DNA of 64,000 nt from Elioraea sp051860475. GTDB taxonomy: Bacteria > Pseudomonadota > Alphaproteobacteria > Acetobacterales > Acetobacteraceae. The notes beneath the pieces were generated by a model. That model did not search any database, was not told the origin of the DNA, and saw only the letters and a list, made by a program, of their open reading frames with translations. The stretch lies in contig NZ_JBHYDW010000004.1 of assembly GCF_051860475.1 (NCBI RefSeq), positions 19,209-83,208 of the forward strand, written 5' to 3'. Made by a program: the position numbers and the translations under genes. This document shows, piece by piece, positions 1 to 8,215 of this stretch; position 1 is the first letter of the stretch, and the number at the start of each line of letters is the position of its first letter.

Positions 1-753
1 GAAGCCCTCGCCGTCCGACACCTTGGCGACCACATGGCCCCAGGGGTCGATCACCAGCGAATGGCCGTAGGTGAAGCGCGGGCTGCCCTTCTCCTCGTGC
101 CTGCCCCAGGTCGCGGCTGCCAGCACCCAGCACTGGGTCTCGATCGCGCGGGCGCGGAGCAGCGTCTCCCAGTGGTCCTTGCCGGTCTGCAGCGTGAAGG
201 CGGCCGGCACGACGATCACGTTGGCGCCCTTCTGGCGCAGCTTCAGGTAGAGTTCGGGGAAGCGCACATCGTAGCAGATCGTGGAGCCGACCGTGGAGCC
301 ATCGGCCTGGTAGGTGACGACCTCGTCGCCGCGGCCGAAGGTCGCGCTCTCGCGATAGCCGGTGCCGTCGGGCGCGACGATGTCGAACAGATGGATCTTG
401 CGGTAGCGCGCAAGCTCCTTGCCCTCGGGGCTGAACACCACCGTGGTGTTGTAGAGCTTGTCGCCCGCGTCCTCGGACATCGAGCCGCCATGCACGACGA
501 TCCGGTGCTTCACCGCGAGATCGCGCAGGAAGGTGTAGGCGGGTCCGGGCTCGTTCGACCCTTCCGTCCCTGGCAGGCGCTCGGCGGCCGCGCGCTTGGC
601 CGCGGCATCGCCGCCGAGGCAGGTCCACATCTCGGGCAGGGCGATGAAGTCAGGCCGGTCGGCCGCGATCGCCGCGTCGGTCAGGCGCGCGGCGGCGGCG
701 ATGTTCGTCGCCTTGTCGTGGCCGGGATTCATCTGGACGACGCTGACGCGCAT
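1..753 (-). CDS. Carbon-nitrogen hydrolase (nitrilase superfamily), 3' end cut by window
   Basis: The protein starts MRVSVVQMNPGHDK and is open through the window edge, so only 251 residues are seen and the C-terminus is missing. The nitrilase-fold triad is complete: Glu41 in LPEMW, Lys119 in YRKIHLFD and Cys160 in ICYDVRFPELY. The family hydrolyses C-N bonds of amides or nitriles in the cytoplasm. The YRKIHLFD and ICYDVRFPE context resembles the Nit1/Nit2 (omega-amidase or deaminated-glutathione amidase) branch rather than true nitrilases. No signal peptide is seen. It lies just upstream of moaA on the same strand (42 nt gap). The exact substrate cannot be told from sequence. Confidence 0.85.
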   Translation of the reverse strand, partial: MRVSVVQMNPGHDKATNIAAAARLTDAAIAADRPDFIALPEMWTCLGGDAAAKRAAAERLPGTEGSNEPGPAYTFLRDLAVKHRIVVHGGSMSEDAGDKLYNTTVVFSPEGKELARYRKIHLFDIVAPDGTGYRESATFGRGDEVVTYQADGSTVGSTICYDVRFPELYLKLRQKGANVIVVPAAFTLQTGKDHWETLLRARAIETQCWVLAAATWGRHEEKGSPRFTYGHSLVIDPWGHVVAKVSDGEGF

Positions 754-795
754 CGCGAGGGCTCCTTGCGATCGAAACAGGACGCGGGGTGGCGA

Positions 796-1782
796 TCAGC
801 CGCCCGTGAGGCTCATGTGGCGCGCGACCGCGGGGCGGTTGCGCCGGCGGTCGATGACGAAGTCATGCCCCTTGGGCTTGCGGCCGATCGCCTCGAGGAT
901 GGCGGCCTCCAGTGCCGCGTCGTCGGCCGAGGCGCGCAGCGGCGTGCGCAGATCGGCCGCGTCGTCCTGGCCAAGGCACATGTACATCGTGCCGGTGCAG
1001 GTCAGCCGCACGCGGTTGCAGGACTCGCAGAAATTGTGGGTCATCGGCGTGATGAAGCCGATCCGCCGCCCGGTCTCCTTGACCACGACGTAGCGCGCCG
1101 GCCCCCCCGTCGCGTAGTCGGTCTCGGCGAGCGTCCAGGACTTCGCCAGCCGCGCCCGCACGATCGAGAGCGGCAGGTACTGGTCGGTGCGGTCGCCGCC
1201 GATGTCGCCCATCGGCATGGTCTCGATCAGGCAGAGATCGAAGCCGTGCTCGCCGCACCAGGCGACCATGCGGTCGAGCTCGTCCTCGTTCACGCCCTTC
1301 AGCGCCACCGCGTTGATCTTGATCGCGAGCCCGGCGGCCTTCGCGGCGAAGATGCCGTCCAGCGTCTTCTCGATCCGGCCCCAGCGCGTGATCGCGGTGA
1401 ACTTCGCCGGGTCGAGGGTGTCGAGGCTCACGTTGATCCGCCGCACGCCCGCCGCCGCCAGATCACCGGCGAACCGGGTGAGCTGGCTGCCGTTGGTGGT
1501 GACGGTGAGCTCGTCGAGCCCCTGGCCGATCCGTGCGCCGAGGCCGCGCACCAGCCGCATCACGTCGCGCCGCACCAGCGGCTCGCCGCCGGTAAGCCTG
1601 ACCTTCCGCACGCCGAGCCGGATGAACGCGGCCGTCACCCGCTCCAGCTCCTCGAGCGTGAGCAGCTCCGCCTTCGGCAGGAAGGTCATCTCCTCGGCCA
1701 TGCAGTAGACGCAGCGGAGATCGCACCGGTCGGTGACCGACACGCGGAGATAGGTGATCTCTCGGCCGAAGGGATCGCGCAT
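796..1782 (-). CDS. moaA: GTP 3',8-cyclase MoaA (molybdenum cofactor biosynthesis)
   Basis: Radical-SAM enzyme that converts GTP to 3',8-cyclo-GTP, the first step of molybdopterin synthesis. It is 328 residues, the usual family length. The N-terminal [4Fe-4S]/SAM motif is Cys20-x3-Cys24-x2-Cys27 (CDLRCVYC), followed by the LTGGEPLVR segment. The second cluster motif FCESCNRVRLTC lies near the C-terminus, and the protein ends in the Gly-Gly typical of MoaA. The ATG at 1782 (MRDPFGREITYLRVSVTDRC) matches the family start; the reading frame stays open far upstream but that extension is not coding. A molybdenum or tungsten economy fits the tup genes at 26-28 kb. Confidence 0.95.
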   Translation of the reverse strand: MRDPFGREITYLRVSVTDRCDLRCVYCMAEEMTFLPKAELLTLEELERVTAAFIRLGVRKVRLTGGEPLVRRDVMRLVRGLGARIGQGLDELTVTTNGSQLTRFAGDLAAAGVRRINVSLDTLDPAKFTAITRWGRIEKTLDGIFAAKAAGLAIKINAVALKGVNEDELDRMVAWCGEHGFDLCLIETMPMGDIGGDRTDQYLPLSIVRARLAKSWTLAETDYATGGPARYVVVKETGRRIGFITPMTHNFCESCNRVRLTCTGTMYMCLGQDDAADLRTPLRASADDAALEAAILEAIGRKPKGHDFVIDRRRNRPAVARHMSLTGG

Positions 1783-2028
1783 CGCCTGTCCGGGTTGCGT
1801 CAGTGCCACTCCAGGAATGTAGGGCGCGCCTCCCCCGCTGTCCAACCGGGCGATGCGGCCGCGCTCTGCCAGGAAATTGCCGCTATTGTCCCGGAAGGAC
1901 AGGGGCCGGTTGAGCGGCGCGCCTGGGCGGATGTCATCGGGGGACCAGTCCATGTCGTTGGTCGGCGCCATCTCCGGCCTTGCGGGATCGGGAAATCGGA
2001 GGGGTGTCTCCGCGCCGGGCGGAACGAG

Positions 2029-2670
2029 ATGACCAGTTGCGTCATGTTTGCCGAGCTCGTCTGTTCCCGCCTGACCCATGACCTGAGCGGCCCGCTCGCC
2101 ACCATCTCCGGCGCGGTCGAGCTGCTCTCCCTCGACGATCCTGCGTCGCGCCAGGAGGCGATGGAGCTCGCCGGCGAGGCGACCGCGCAGCTTGCGCATC
2201 GGCTGAAGTACCTCCGTGCCGCCTGGGGCGCGGGCGGGCAGGAGCTCACGGTCGCCGCGATCGCCGCCATGGCCGATGGCGTGCTCGCCGGCGGGCGGGC
2301 GACGCTGGACGCGGCCCGCGTGGCCGGGCCGGACCGGCCGCTCGGCGCGCTTGGCCGGGTGCTGCTGAACGCGCTGATGGTCGCGGCCGAGGCCCTGCCG
2401 CGCGGTGGTACCATCGTCTGCGCGGGCGATCCCGAGACCCAGCTCGTGCTCAAGCCGGTGGGCGACGGGGCGGCCTGGCCGGGCGGACTCGCAGGGCTGA
2501 TCGCGGGCGACGATCCGCTCGCAGCGGCGACGGCGGCGGGGCCGCGCGGCATCGCCGCGCCGATGCTGATGGCGCTCGCCCGGCGTGACAGCGTGGCGGT
2601 GACGCTGCTGATGGGCTCGGGCCTGCCGTTGCTGAGCCTGGCGCCGGAGCGACGCGCCCCGCCGGAGTGA
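2029..2670 (+). CDS. chpT: ChpT-like histidine phosphotransferase
   Basis: 213 residues. The N-terminal helix carries VCSRLTHDLSGPLATISGAVELL, which matches the phospho-accepting helix of ChpT (histidine in L.HDL..P...I..G.ELL), here His17. The second half looks like a degenerate HATPase-type domain, as in ChpT, which does not bind ATP. In Caulobacter ChpT relays phosphate from CckA to CtrA and CpdR. The ATG at 2029 is chosen; an in-frame ATG at 2041 is possible. It is divergent from moaA and sits 82 nt ahead of the chemotaxis operon, so it could share that transcript. The identification rests on the His helix and length, so it is less sure than its neighbours. Confidence 0.65.
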   Translation: MTSCVMFAELVCSRLTHDLSGPLATISGAVELLSLDDPASRQEAMELAGEATAQLAHRLKYLRAAWGAGGQELTVAAIAAMADGVLAGGRATLDAARVAGPDRPLGALGRVLLNALMVAAEALPRGGTIVCAGDPETQLVLKPVGDGAAWPGGLAGLIAGDDPLAAATAAGPRGIAAPMLMALARRDSVAVTLLMGSGLPLLSLAPERRAPPE

Positions 2671-2752
2671 CATCCGGGCGCCGACCGCGCTTTACGATTT
2701 CTTGGCCCGTCCCGCCGCATGGTCCCGCCCGCACAGCTGCGGAGCGGGGCGC

Positions 2753-5323
2753 GTGGACGACCTTCTTGCCGATTTCCTGACCGAGACGAATGAGAGCCTC
2801 GCCGAGCTCGACACCGCGCTGATCCGGCTCGAGCAGGTGCCGGACGACCAGGCAACGCTGTCGCAGATCTTCCGCCTCGTGCACACGATCAAGGGCACCT
2901 GCGGCTTCCTCGGCCTGCCGCGGCTCGAGAAGGTGGCCCATGCCGGCGAGAACGTGCTCGGGCGCTTCCGCGACGGCACGCTCACGCCCACGCCCGCGGC
3001 CATTACTGTGATCCTGAAGGCGATTGACCGCATCAAGATGATCGTCGCCGGGCTGGAAGCGACCGAAGGCGAGCCCGCAGGCGATGATGACGCCCTGATC
3101 GGCGCGCTGAACGCCCTCATGGAGGGCGAGGCGGCTGAGCCGGAGCCCACGCCCGATCCCGGCCCGGTTGCCGCGGTGCAGCCGCCGGTCGAGCCGGCCG
3201 CCCTCGCTGTGCCCGCGCCCGCGGCGGAACAGCCAGAGCAAGTGGCCGCACCCGGCGAGTCCGGGGTCGCCGCGCAGACCATCCGCGTCAGCGTCGACGT
3301 GCTCGAGGACCTGATGACGCTCGTGAGCGAGCTGGTGCTCGCGCGCAACCAGCTGCTCCAGCTCGGACGCACGCAGCAGAACAGCCCCTTCACCGTGCCG
3401 CTGCAGCGCCTCAGCCACATCACCACCGACCTCCAGGAAGGGGTGATGAAGACGCGCATGCAGCCGATCGGCAATGCGTGGAACAAGCTGCCGCGCCTGG
3501 TGCGCGACCTCGCGCGCGAGACCGGCAAGCGGATCGAGCTCGCCATGCACGGCGCCGAGACCGAGCTCGACCGCCAGGTGCTGGAGTTCATCAAGGACCC
3601 GCTCACCCACATGGTGCGGAACTCCGCCGATCACGGGCTGGAGACCACCACCGACCGGCGGGCTGCCGGCAAGCCCGAGACCGGGCGGATCAGCCTGAAT
3701 GCCTTCCACGAGGGCGGGCACATCATCATCGAGATCGCCGATGACGGGCGCGGGCTGAACACGCGGCGGATCGCCGAGAAGGCCGTGGCGCAGGGGTTCG
3801 CGACCGAGGCCGAGCTCGCGCAGTTGTCCGAGACGGCGATCCACCAGTTCATCTTCCGCGCGGGGTTCTCCACCGCCGCCCAGATCACCGCGGTGTCCGG
3901 CCGCGGGGTCGGCATGGATGTGGTGAAGACCAACATCGAGAAGATCGGCGGGACGATCGAGCTCCGCAGCCGCGAAGGCCGCGGCACCACCGTCACGATC
4001 AAGATCCCGCTTACCCTCGCGATCGTCTCGGCGCTGATCGTCGAGTGCGCGCGCGAGCGCTTCGCGATCCCGCAGATCAGCGTGGTCGAACTGGTGCGCA
4101 CCGGCGGCGGGTCGGAGACCACGATCGAGCAGATCAATCGCACCCCGGTGCTGCGACTGCGCGACCGGCTGCTGCCGCTGGTGCGCCTCTCCAGCCTGCT
4201 CGCGCTCGACGAGGGCGAGCCGGACGAGAGGGCGGAGTCGTTCATCGTCGTCGCCAAGGTCGGCACCGAGAATTTCGGCCTGATCGTCGATCGCGTGTTC
4301 GACACCGAGGAGATCGTGGTCAAGCCGGTGGCGCCCATCCTGCGCGACATCACGCTGTTCTCCGGCAACACCATCCTGGGCGACGGCAGCGTGATCATGA
4401 TCCTCGATCCGAACGGGATCGCCCGCACGGTCGGGATCGGCGCCGCCGCGGGCGCCGAGCGGACTGGCCTGGTCGAGCCCACGCGTACCGATGCCGGCTC
4501 GTCCGGGGCGCGCACCTCGCTCCTGCTGTTCCGCGCCGGCGGCGCCGAGCCGAAGGCCGTGCCGCTCGGCCTGGTCGCGCGGCTCGAGGAGATCGCCGCC
4601 GACCGGATCGAGCGCGCCGGCGCCCGGGCGATGGTGCAGTACCGCGGCCGGCTGATGCCGCTGGTGCCGATGGGGGTCGATCTCGATGACGCGACCGTCG
4701 CCCGCCGCCCCGTCCTGGTGTTCAGCGACGGTGGGCGCAGCATGGGGCTCGTGGTCGACGAGATCCTCGACGTGGTCGAGGATGTCGTGACCATCCAGCT
4801 CGGCTCGGCGCGTCCCGGCATCCTCGGCAGCGCCGTGATCGCCGGCCGCGCCACCGAGATCATCGATACCGGCCACTGGCTGGCGCTCGCCGCCGAGGAC
4901 TGGTTCGCCGCCCGCCGCGGAGGCGCCGGCGGTCCACGGCCGCATCTGCTGGTGATCGACGACAGCGCGTTCTTCCGCCACATGCTGGTGCCGGTGCTGA
5001 CCGCGGCCGGCTACGAGGTGACCGCGGCCGAGACCGCGGATGCCGCGCTCAGGCTGCGCGAGCAGGGGCGCCGGTTCGACGCGATCGTCTCCGACATCGA
5101 GATGCCGGGCATGGACGGCTTCGCCTTCGCCCGCGCCGTGCGCGAGGATCCGCGCTGGGCCGCGCTGCCCCTGGTCGCGCTGACCGGACGTGTGGCCGAT
5201 GCCGACATCCTGCGCGGCCGCGAGTCCGGGTTCACCGACTATGTCGCCAAGTTCGACCGCGAGGCGCTGCTCGCCGGGATCGCCCAGGTGCTCGCCACGC
5301 GCCGCGAGACGGAGGCCGCCTGA
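2753..5323 (+). CDS. cheA: Hybrid chemotaxis histidine kinase CheA with C-terminal receiver
   Basis: 856 residues, starting at GTG 2753 with GGAG eight bases upstream. Domains in order: Hpt with phospho-His44 (LVHTIKGTCGFLGL), an Ala/Pro/Glu linker at about residues 125-180, a dimerisation helix, a HATPase domain (VRNSADHGLE, ADDGRGLN, GRGVGMDVVKTNI), a CheW-like domain, a second CheW-like segment (about 600-720), and a receiver domain (VIDDSAFFRHML, DIEMPGMDGF). CheA phosphorylates CheY and CheB in response to chemoreceptors at the cytoplasmic membrane. The fused receiver could act as a phosphate sink. First gene of the che operon; no chemoreceptor gene is in the window. Confidence 0.95.
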   Translation: MDDLLADFLTETNESLAELDTALIRLEQVPDDQATLSQIFRLVHTIKGTCGFLGLPRLEKVAHAGENVLGRFRDGTLTPTPAAITVILKAIDRIKMIVAGLEATEGEPAGDDDALIGALNALMEGEAAEPEPTPDPGPVAAVQPPVEPAALAVPAPAAEQPEQVAAPGESGVAAQTIRVSVDVLEDLMTLVSELVLARNQLLQLGRTQQNSPFTVPLQRLSHITTDLQEGVMKTRMQPIGNAWNKLPRLVRDLARETGKRIELAMHGAETELDRQVLEFIKDPLTHMVRNSADHGLETTTDRRAAGKPETGRISLNAFHEGGHIIIEIADDGRGLNTRRIAEKAVAQGFATEAELAQLSETAIHQFIFRAGFSTAAQITAVSGRGVGMDVVKTNIEKIGGTIELRSREGRGTTVTIKIPLTLAIVSALIVECARERFAIPQISVVELVRTGGGSETTIEQINRTPVLRLRDRLLPLVRLSSLLALDEGEPDERAESFIVVAKVGTENFGLIVDRVFDTEEIVVKPVAPILRDITLFSGNTILGDGSVIMILDPNGIARTVGIGAAAGAERTGLVEPTRTDAGSSGARTSLLLFRAGGAEPKAVPLGLVARLEEIAADRIERAGARAMVQYRGRLMPLVPMGVDLDDATVARRPVLVFSDGGRSMGLVVDEILDVVEDVVTIQLGSARPGILGSAVIAGRATEIIDTGHWLALAAEDWFAARRGGAGGPRPHLLVIDDSAFFRHMLVPVLTAAGYEVTAAETADAALRLREQGRRFDAIVSDIEMPGMDGFAFARAVREDPRWAALPLVALTGRVADADILRGRESGFTDYVAKFDREALLAGIAQVLATRRETEAA

Positions 5324-5324
5324 C

Positions 5325-5801
5325 ATGACCGCCACTGCCGAGATCACCCGCCCGGCCCCGGGTGCGCGAGGCGCCAATGACGAGGCGCGCGACGTCTATG
5401 TCACGCTCACCGTGGGCGGCCAGCTCTGCGGCATCCCCGTGCTGGGCGTGCGCGACATCCTGGGGCCGCAGGCGATCACGCGCATCCCGCTCGCCCCGCC
5501 CGAGGTCGCCGGCAGCCTGAACCTGCGGGGGCGGATCGTCACCGCGATCGACCTGCGGCGGAGGCTCGGCGTTGCCCATGCCGCGTCCGGCACCTCGATG
5601 AGCGTGGTGGTCGAGCACCAGGGCGAGCACTACAGCCTGCTGGTCGACAGCGTCGGTGAGGTGATGCGGCTCGAGGCCGCGAGCCGCGAGCAGAACCCGC
5701 CCACGCTGGCTCCCGAGTGGCGAGGCTTCTCGGCCGGCATCTTCCGGCTCTCAGGCGAGCTGCTGGTGGTGCTCGACGTCGCCGCCGTGCTCGATCTCTG
5801 A
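5325..5801 (+). CDS. cheW: Chemotaxis coupling protein CheW
   Basis: 158 residues, a single CheW domain. Conserved features include VTLTVGGQLCGIPVLGVRDIL, a typical ITRIPLAPPEVAGSLNLRG loop, and IVTAIDLRRRLG. CheW bridges chemoreceptors and CheA in the membrane-associated array. The ATG at 5325 follows the cheA stop by one base, so the two are translationally coupled. The first 25 or so residues are a low-complexity N-terminal tail before the domain. There are no signal peptide or membrane segments. Confidence 0.95.
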   Translation: MTATAEITRPAPGARGANDEARDVYVTLTVGGQLCGIPVLGVRDILGPQAITRIPLAPPEVAGSLNLRGRIVTAIDLRRRLGVAHAASGTSMSVVVEHQGEHYSLLVDSVGEVMRLEAASREQNPPTLAPEWRGFSAGIFRLSGELLVVLDVAAVLDL

Positions 5802-5827
5802 CACGCCTCTCAACGGGAACCAGCGCG

Positions 5828-6193
5828 ATGAAGACCTTCCTGGTCGTCGACGACAGCCGTGTCGTGCGCAAGGTGGCACGCCGCATCCTCGAAGGCTTCG
5901 GCTTCGCGGTCGAGGAGGCCGAGGACGGCGCGCAGGCGCTGACCGCCTGCCGGGAGCGGCTGCCCGATGCGATCCTGCTCGACTGGAACATGCCGGTGAT
6001 GAACGGCCTCGAATTCCTGCACGCGCTGCGCGGCGAATTCGGCGCGGACAACCCGGCGGTGGTGTTCTGCACCACCGAGAACGAGATGGGCCGGATCGAA
6101 CAGGCGATCGAGGGCGGGGCCAACGAGTACATCATGAAGCCGTTCGACGCCGAGATCATCCAGTCCAAGCTCGCCCAGGTCGGCCTGCTCTGA
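5828..6193 (+). CDS. cheY: Chemotaxis response regulator CheY
   Basis: 121 residues, a stand-alone receiver domain. The acidic pocket is Asp8/Asp9 (VVDDS), the phospho-acceptor is Asp52 (AILLDWNMPVMNG), and the C-terminal lysine lies in EYIMKPFD. Phospho-CheY normally binds the flagellar switch. It lies 26 nt after cheW, and its TGA overlaps the ATG of cheB (TGATG), so it is part of the same operon. Confidence 0.93.
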   Translation: MKTFLVVDDSRVVRKVARRILEGFGFAVEEAEDGAQALTACRERLPDAILLDWNMPVMNGLEFLHALRGEFGADNPAVVFCTTENEMGRIEQAIEGGANEYIMKPFDAEIIQSKLAQVGLL

Positions 6194-7317
6194 TGGTGCT
6201 TGCCGCGCCTGCGGCTCCGCGCGCAACGGCGTGCGAGGAGCGGATCCGCGCGATCGTCTGCGACGACAGCGCGGTGATCCGGGGCCTGCTCGTGCGTCTG
6301 CTCGAGGCGGATCCGGCGATCGTGGTGGTGGGCACGGCCTCGAATGGGCGAGATGTGCTCGCGTTGCAGGCCCGAGCGAGACCGGACGTCGTGGTGCTCG
6401 ACATCGAGATGCCGGTGATGGACGGGCTGACGGCCCTGCCGGCGCTGCTGAAGGCCGATCCTGCGGTGCAGGTGGTGATGGCCTCGACGCTGACCACGCG
6501 CGGCGCCGACATCACGATGCAGGCGCTCCGCCTCGGGGCGGCCGACTATGTGCCGAAGCCGACCGCCGTGGGCGGGATCGCCGCGGGCGAGGGGTTCCGC
6601 CGCGACCTGGTCGAGAAGGTGCGGGCGCTGGGCCACGCGGCACAGCGTCGCCGGGGCACAGCGCGCGCAGCACCGCTGCCGGTTCCGCGTGCACCCGCGC
6701 CGCTGTCGCCGGTTGCGCCCCGCCGCACCGTCCCCGAGCTGATCGCAGTGGGGGCGTCGACCGGCGGACCGCAGGCGCTGTTCCGGGTCATGAAGGAGCT
6801 CGGCGCCGGCTTCCATCTGCCGGTGCTGATCACGCAGCACATGCCGGCGACCTTCATCCCGATCCTCGCCGAACACATCAGCCGCATCGGCGCCCTGCCC
6901 TGCGCCGAGGCCAGGGACGGCGAGCGGATCGTTCCGGGTCGCGCCTATCTCGCGCCGGGCGACCATCACATGCTCGTGGCAGGCGACCGCCATGCTCCGG
7001 TTGTGTCGCTGTCCGCGGCGCCGCCTGAGAATTTCTGCCGCCCTGCGGTCGATCCGATGCTGCGCAGCGCGGCCGCCGTGATGGGCCGCCATGTGCTCGC
7101 GGTCATCCTGACCGGCATGGGCCATGACGGCCTCGAGGGCGGCCGGGCAGTGGCCGCAGCCGGCGGAGCCGTGATCGCGCAGGACGAGGCGAGCTCGGTC
7201 GTCTGGGGCATGCCCGGCGCGGTCGTCCAGGCGGGGATCGCCTCCGTGATCGTCCCGATCGACGCGGTTGCGCGCGAGATCGCCAGCCTTGCCCGTGCGG
7301 GGGGAGCATTCGCATGA
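6193..7317 (+). CDS. cheB: Chemotaxis protein-glutamate methylesterase/deamidase CheB
   Basis: 374 residues. An N-terminal receiver has phospho-acceptor Asp70 in VVVLDIEMPVMDGL. A Pro/Ala-rich linker follows (about 150-180), then the CheB methylesterase domain. The catalytic triad is visible: Ser189 in GASTGG, His216 in ITQHMP and Asp312 in GMGHDG. CheB removes methyl groups from chemoreceptor glutamates, resetting sensitivity. The start overlaps the cheY stop by one base and the end overlaps cheR by four bases. Confidence 0.96.
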   Translation: MVLAAPAAPRATACEERIRAIVCDDSAVIRGLLVRLLEADPAIVVVGTASNGRDVLALQARARPDVVVLDIEMPVMDGLTALPALLKADPAVQVVMASTLTTRGADITMQALRLGAADYVPKPTAVGGIAAGEGFRRDLVEKVRALGHAAQRRRGTARAAPLPVPRAPAPLSPVAPRRTVPELIAVGASTGGPQALFRVMKELGAGFHLPVLITQHMPATFIPILAEHISRIGALPCAEARDGERIVPGRAYLAPGDHHMLVAGDRHAPVVSLSAAPPENFCRPAVDPMLRSAAAVMGRHVLAVILTGMGHDGLEGGRAVAAAGGAVIAQDEASSVVWGMPGAVVQAGIASVIVPIDAVAREIASLARAGGAFA

Positions 7318-8123
7318 CCAGTGCCTCGTTCAGCCAGCTCGCGGAGTTCCTCCAGACCCGCTCCGGCCTCGTGCTGACCCCGGACAAGATGTACCTGGTC
7401 GAGACGCGGCTCGGGCCGCTGATGAAGCGCGAGGGCCTGCCCGATCTCTCCGCCCTGGTCGGCCGAGTGAGGGCGGCGCTCTCCAGCCCGATCGCGACCG
7501 AGGTCGTCGAGCTGATGACGACCAACGAGACGCTGTTCTTCCGCGACGGCAAGCCGTTCGAGCACCTCAAGGAGAAGGTGTGGTCGCGCATGGCCGCGAC
7601 GCGCGGACCCTCGGGCACGATCCGCGTCTGGTCGGCGGCGTGCAGCACCGGGCAGGAAGCCTATTCGGTCGGCATGTCCGCGCTCGAGAATGCCGCGACG
7701 CTCGGCGGCTGCCGGGTCGAGATCCTCGGCACCGACATCTCCCGCGACGTGCTGAAGCGCGCCGAACAGGGCCGCTACAGCCAGTTCGAGGTGCAGCGTG
7801 GCCTGCCGATCACCATGCTGATGCGCCACTTCCGCAAGGAGGGCGCGGACTGGCACGTGAAGGACCCCGTCCGCGCGCTGGTGCGCTGGCGCGAGTGGAA
7901 CCTGCTCGCGCCGCCGGGCCCGCTCGGCCGGTTCGACGTGGTGTTCCTGCGCAACGTGCTGATCTATTTCGACCAGGCGACCAAGGCGCGCGTGCTCGAC
8001 CAGATCGCCTCGGTGCTGGCCCCGGACGGCGTGCTCTACCTGGGCGGGGCCGAGACCGTGCTCGGCCTGACCAGCCGCTTCGCCCCGCTCGACGGGGTGC
8101 GCTCGGCCTACGCGCTCGCCTGA
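7314..8123 (+). CDS. cheR: Chemotaxis protein-glutamate O-methyltransferase CheR
   Basis: 269 residues. The N-terminal helical domain precedes a SAM-binding methyltransferase domain with the motifs TNETLFFRD, VWSAACSTGQEAYS, ILGTDIS and VVFLRNVLIYFD. CheR methylates chemoreceptor glutamates using S-adenosylmethionine. The ATG overlaps the cheB stop (ATGA). It is the last gene of the che operon; 92 nt separate it from an unrelated transporter gene. Confidence 0.96.
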   Translation: MTSASFSQLAEFLQTRSGLVLTPDKMYLVETRLGPLMKREGLPDLSALVGRVRAALSSPIATEVVELMTTNETLFFRDGKPFEHLKEKVWSRMAATRGPSGTIRVWSAACSTGQEAYSVGMSALENAATLGGCRVEILGTDISRDVLKRAEQGRYSQFEVQRGLPITMLMRHFRKEGADWHVKDPVRALVRWREWNLLAPPGPLGRFDVVFLRNVLIYFDQATKARVLDQIASVLAPDGVLYLGGAETVLGLTSRFAPLDGVRSAYALA

Positions 8124-8215
8124 TCTGCCGCACGGCGGACCTCCCCAAGCGGCTTCGGGCTTGCTAACGTCCGGATCTGACGGATCACCGTCGAGATCGG
8201 GAGGGAGAGACACCG

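Noticed and set aside
34..2028. Open frame running in front of the ChpT-like gene on the plus strand
   Set aside because: It covers the nitrilase and moaA genes in antisense. Only the part from 2029 has a recognisable domain.
2450..5377. A very long open frame opposite cheA
   Set aside because: It is the antisense shadow of a high-GC gene; its composition is His/Arg/Asp-rich without domains, and cheA on the other strand is complete.
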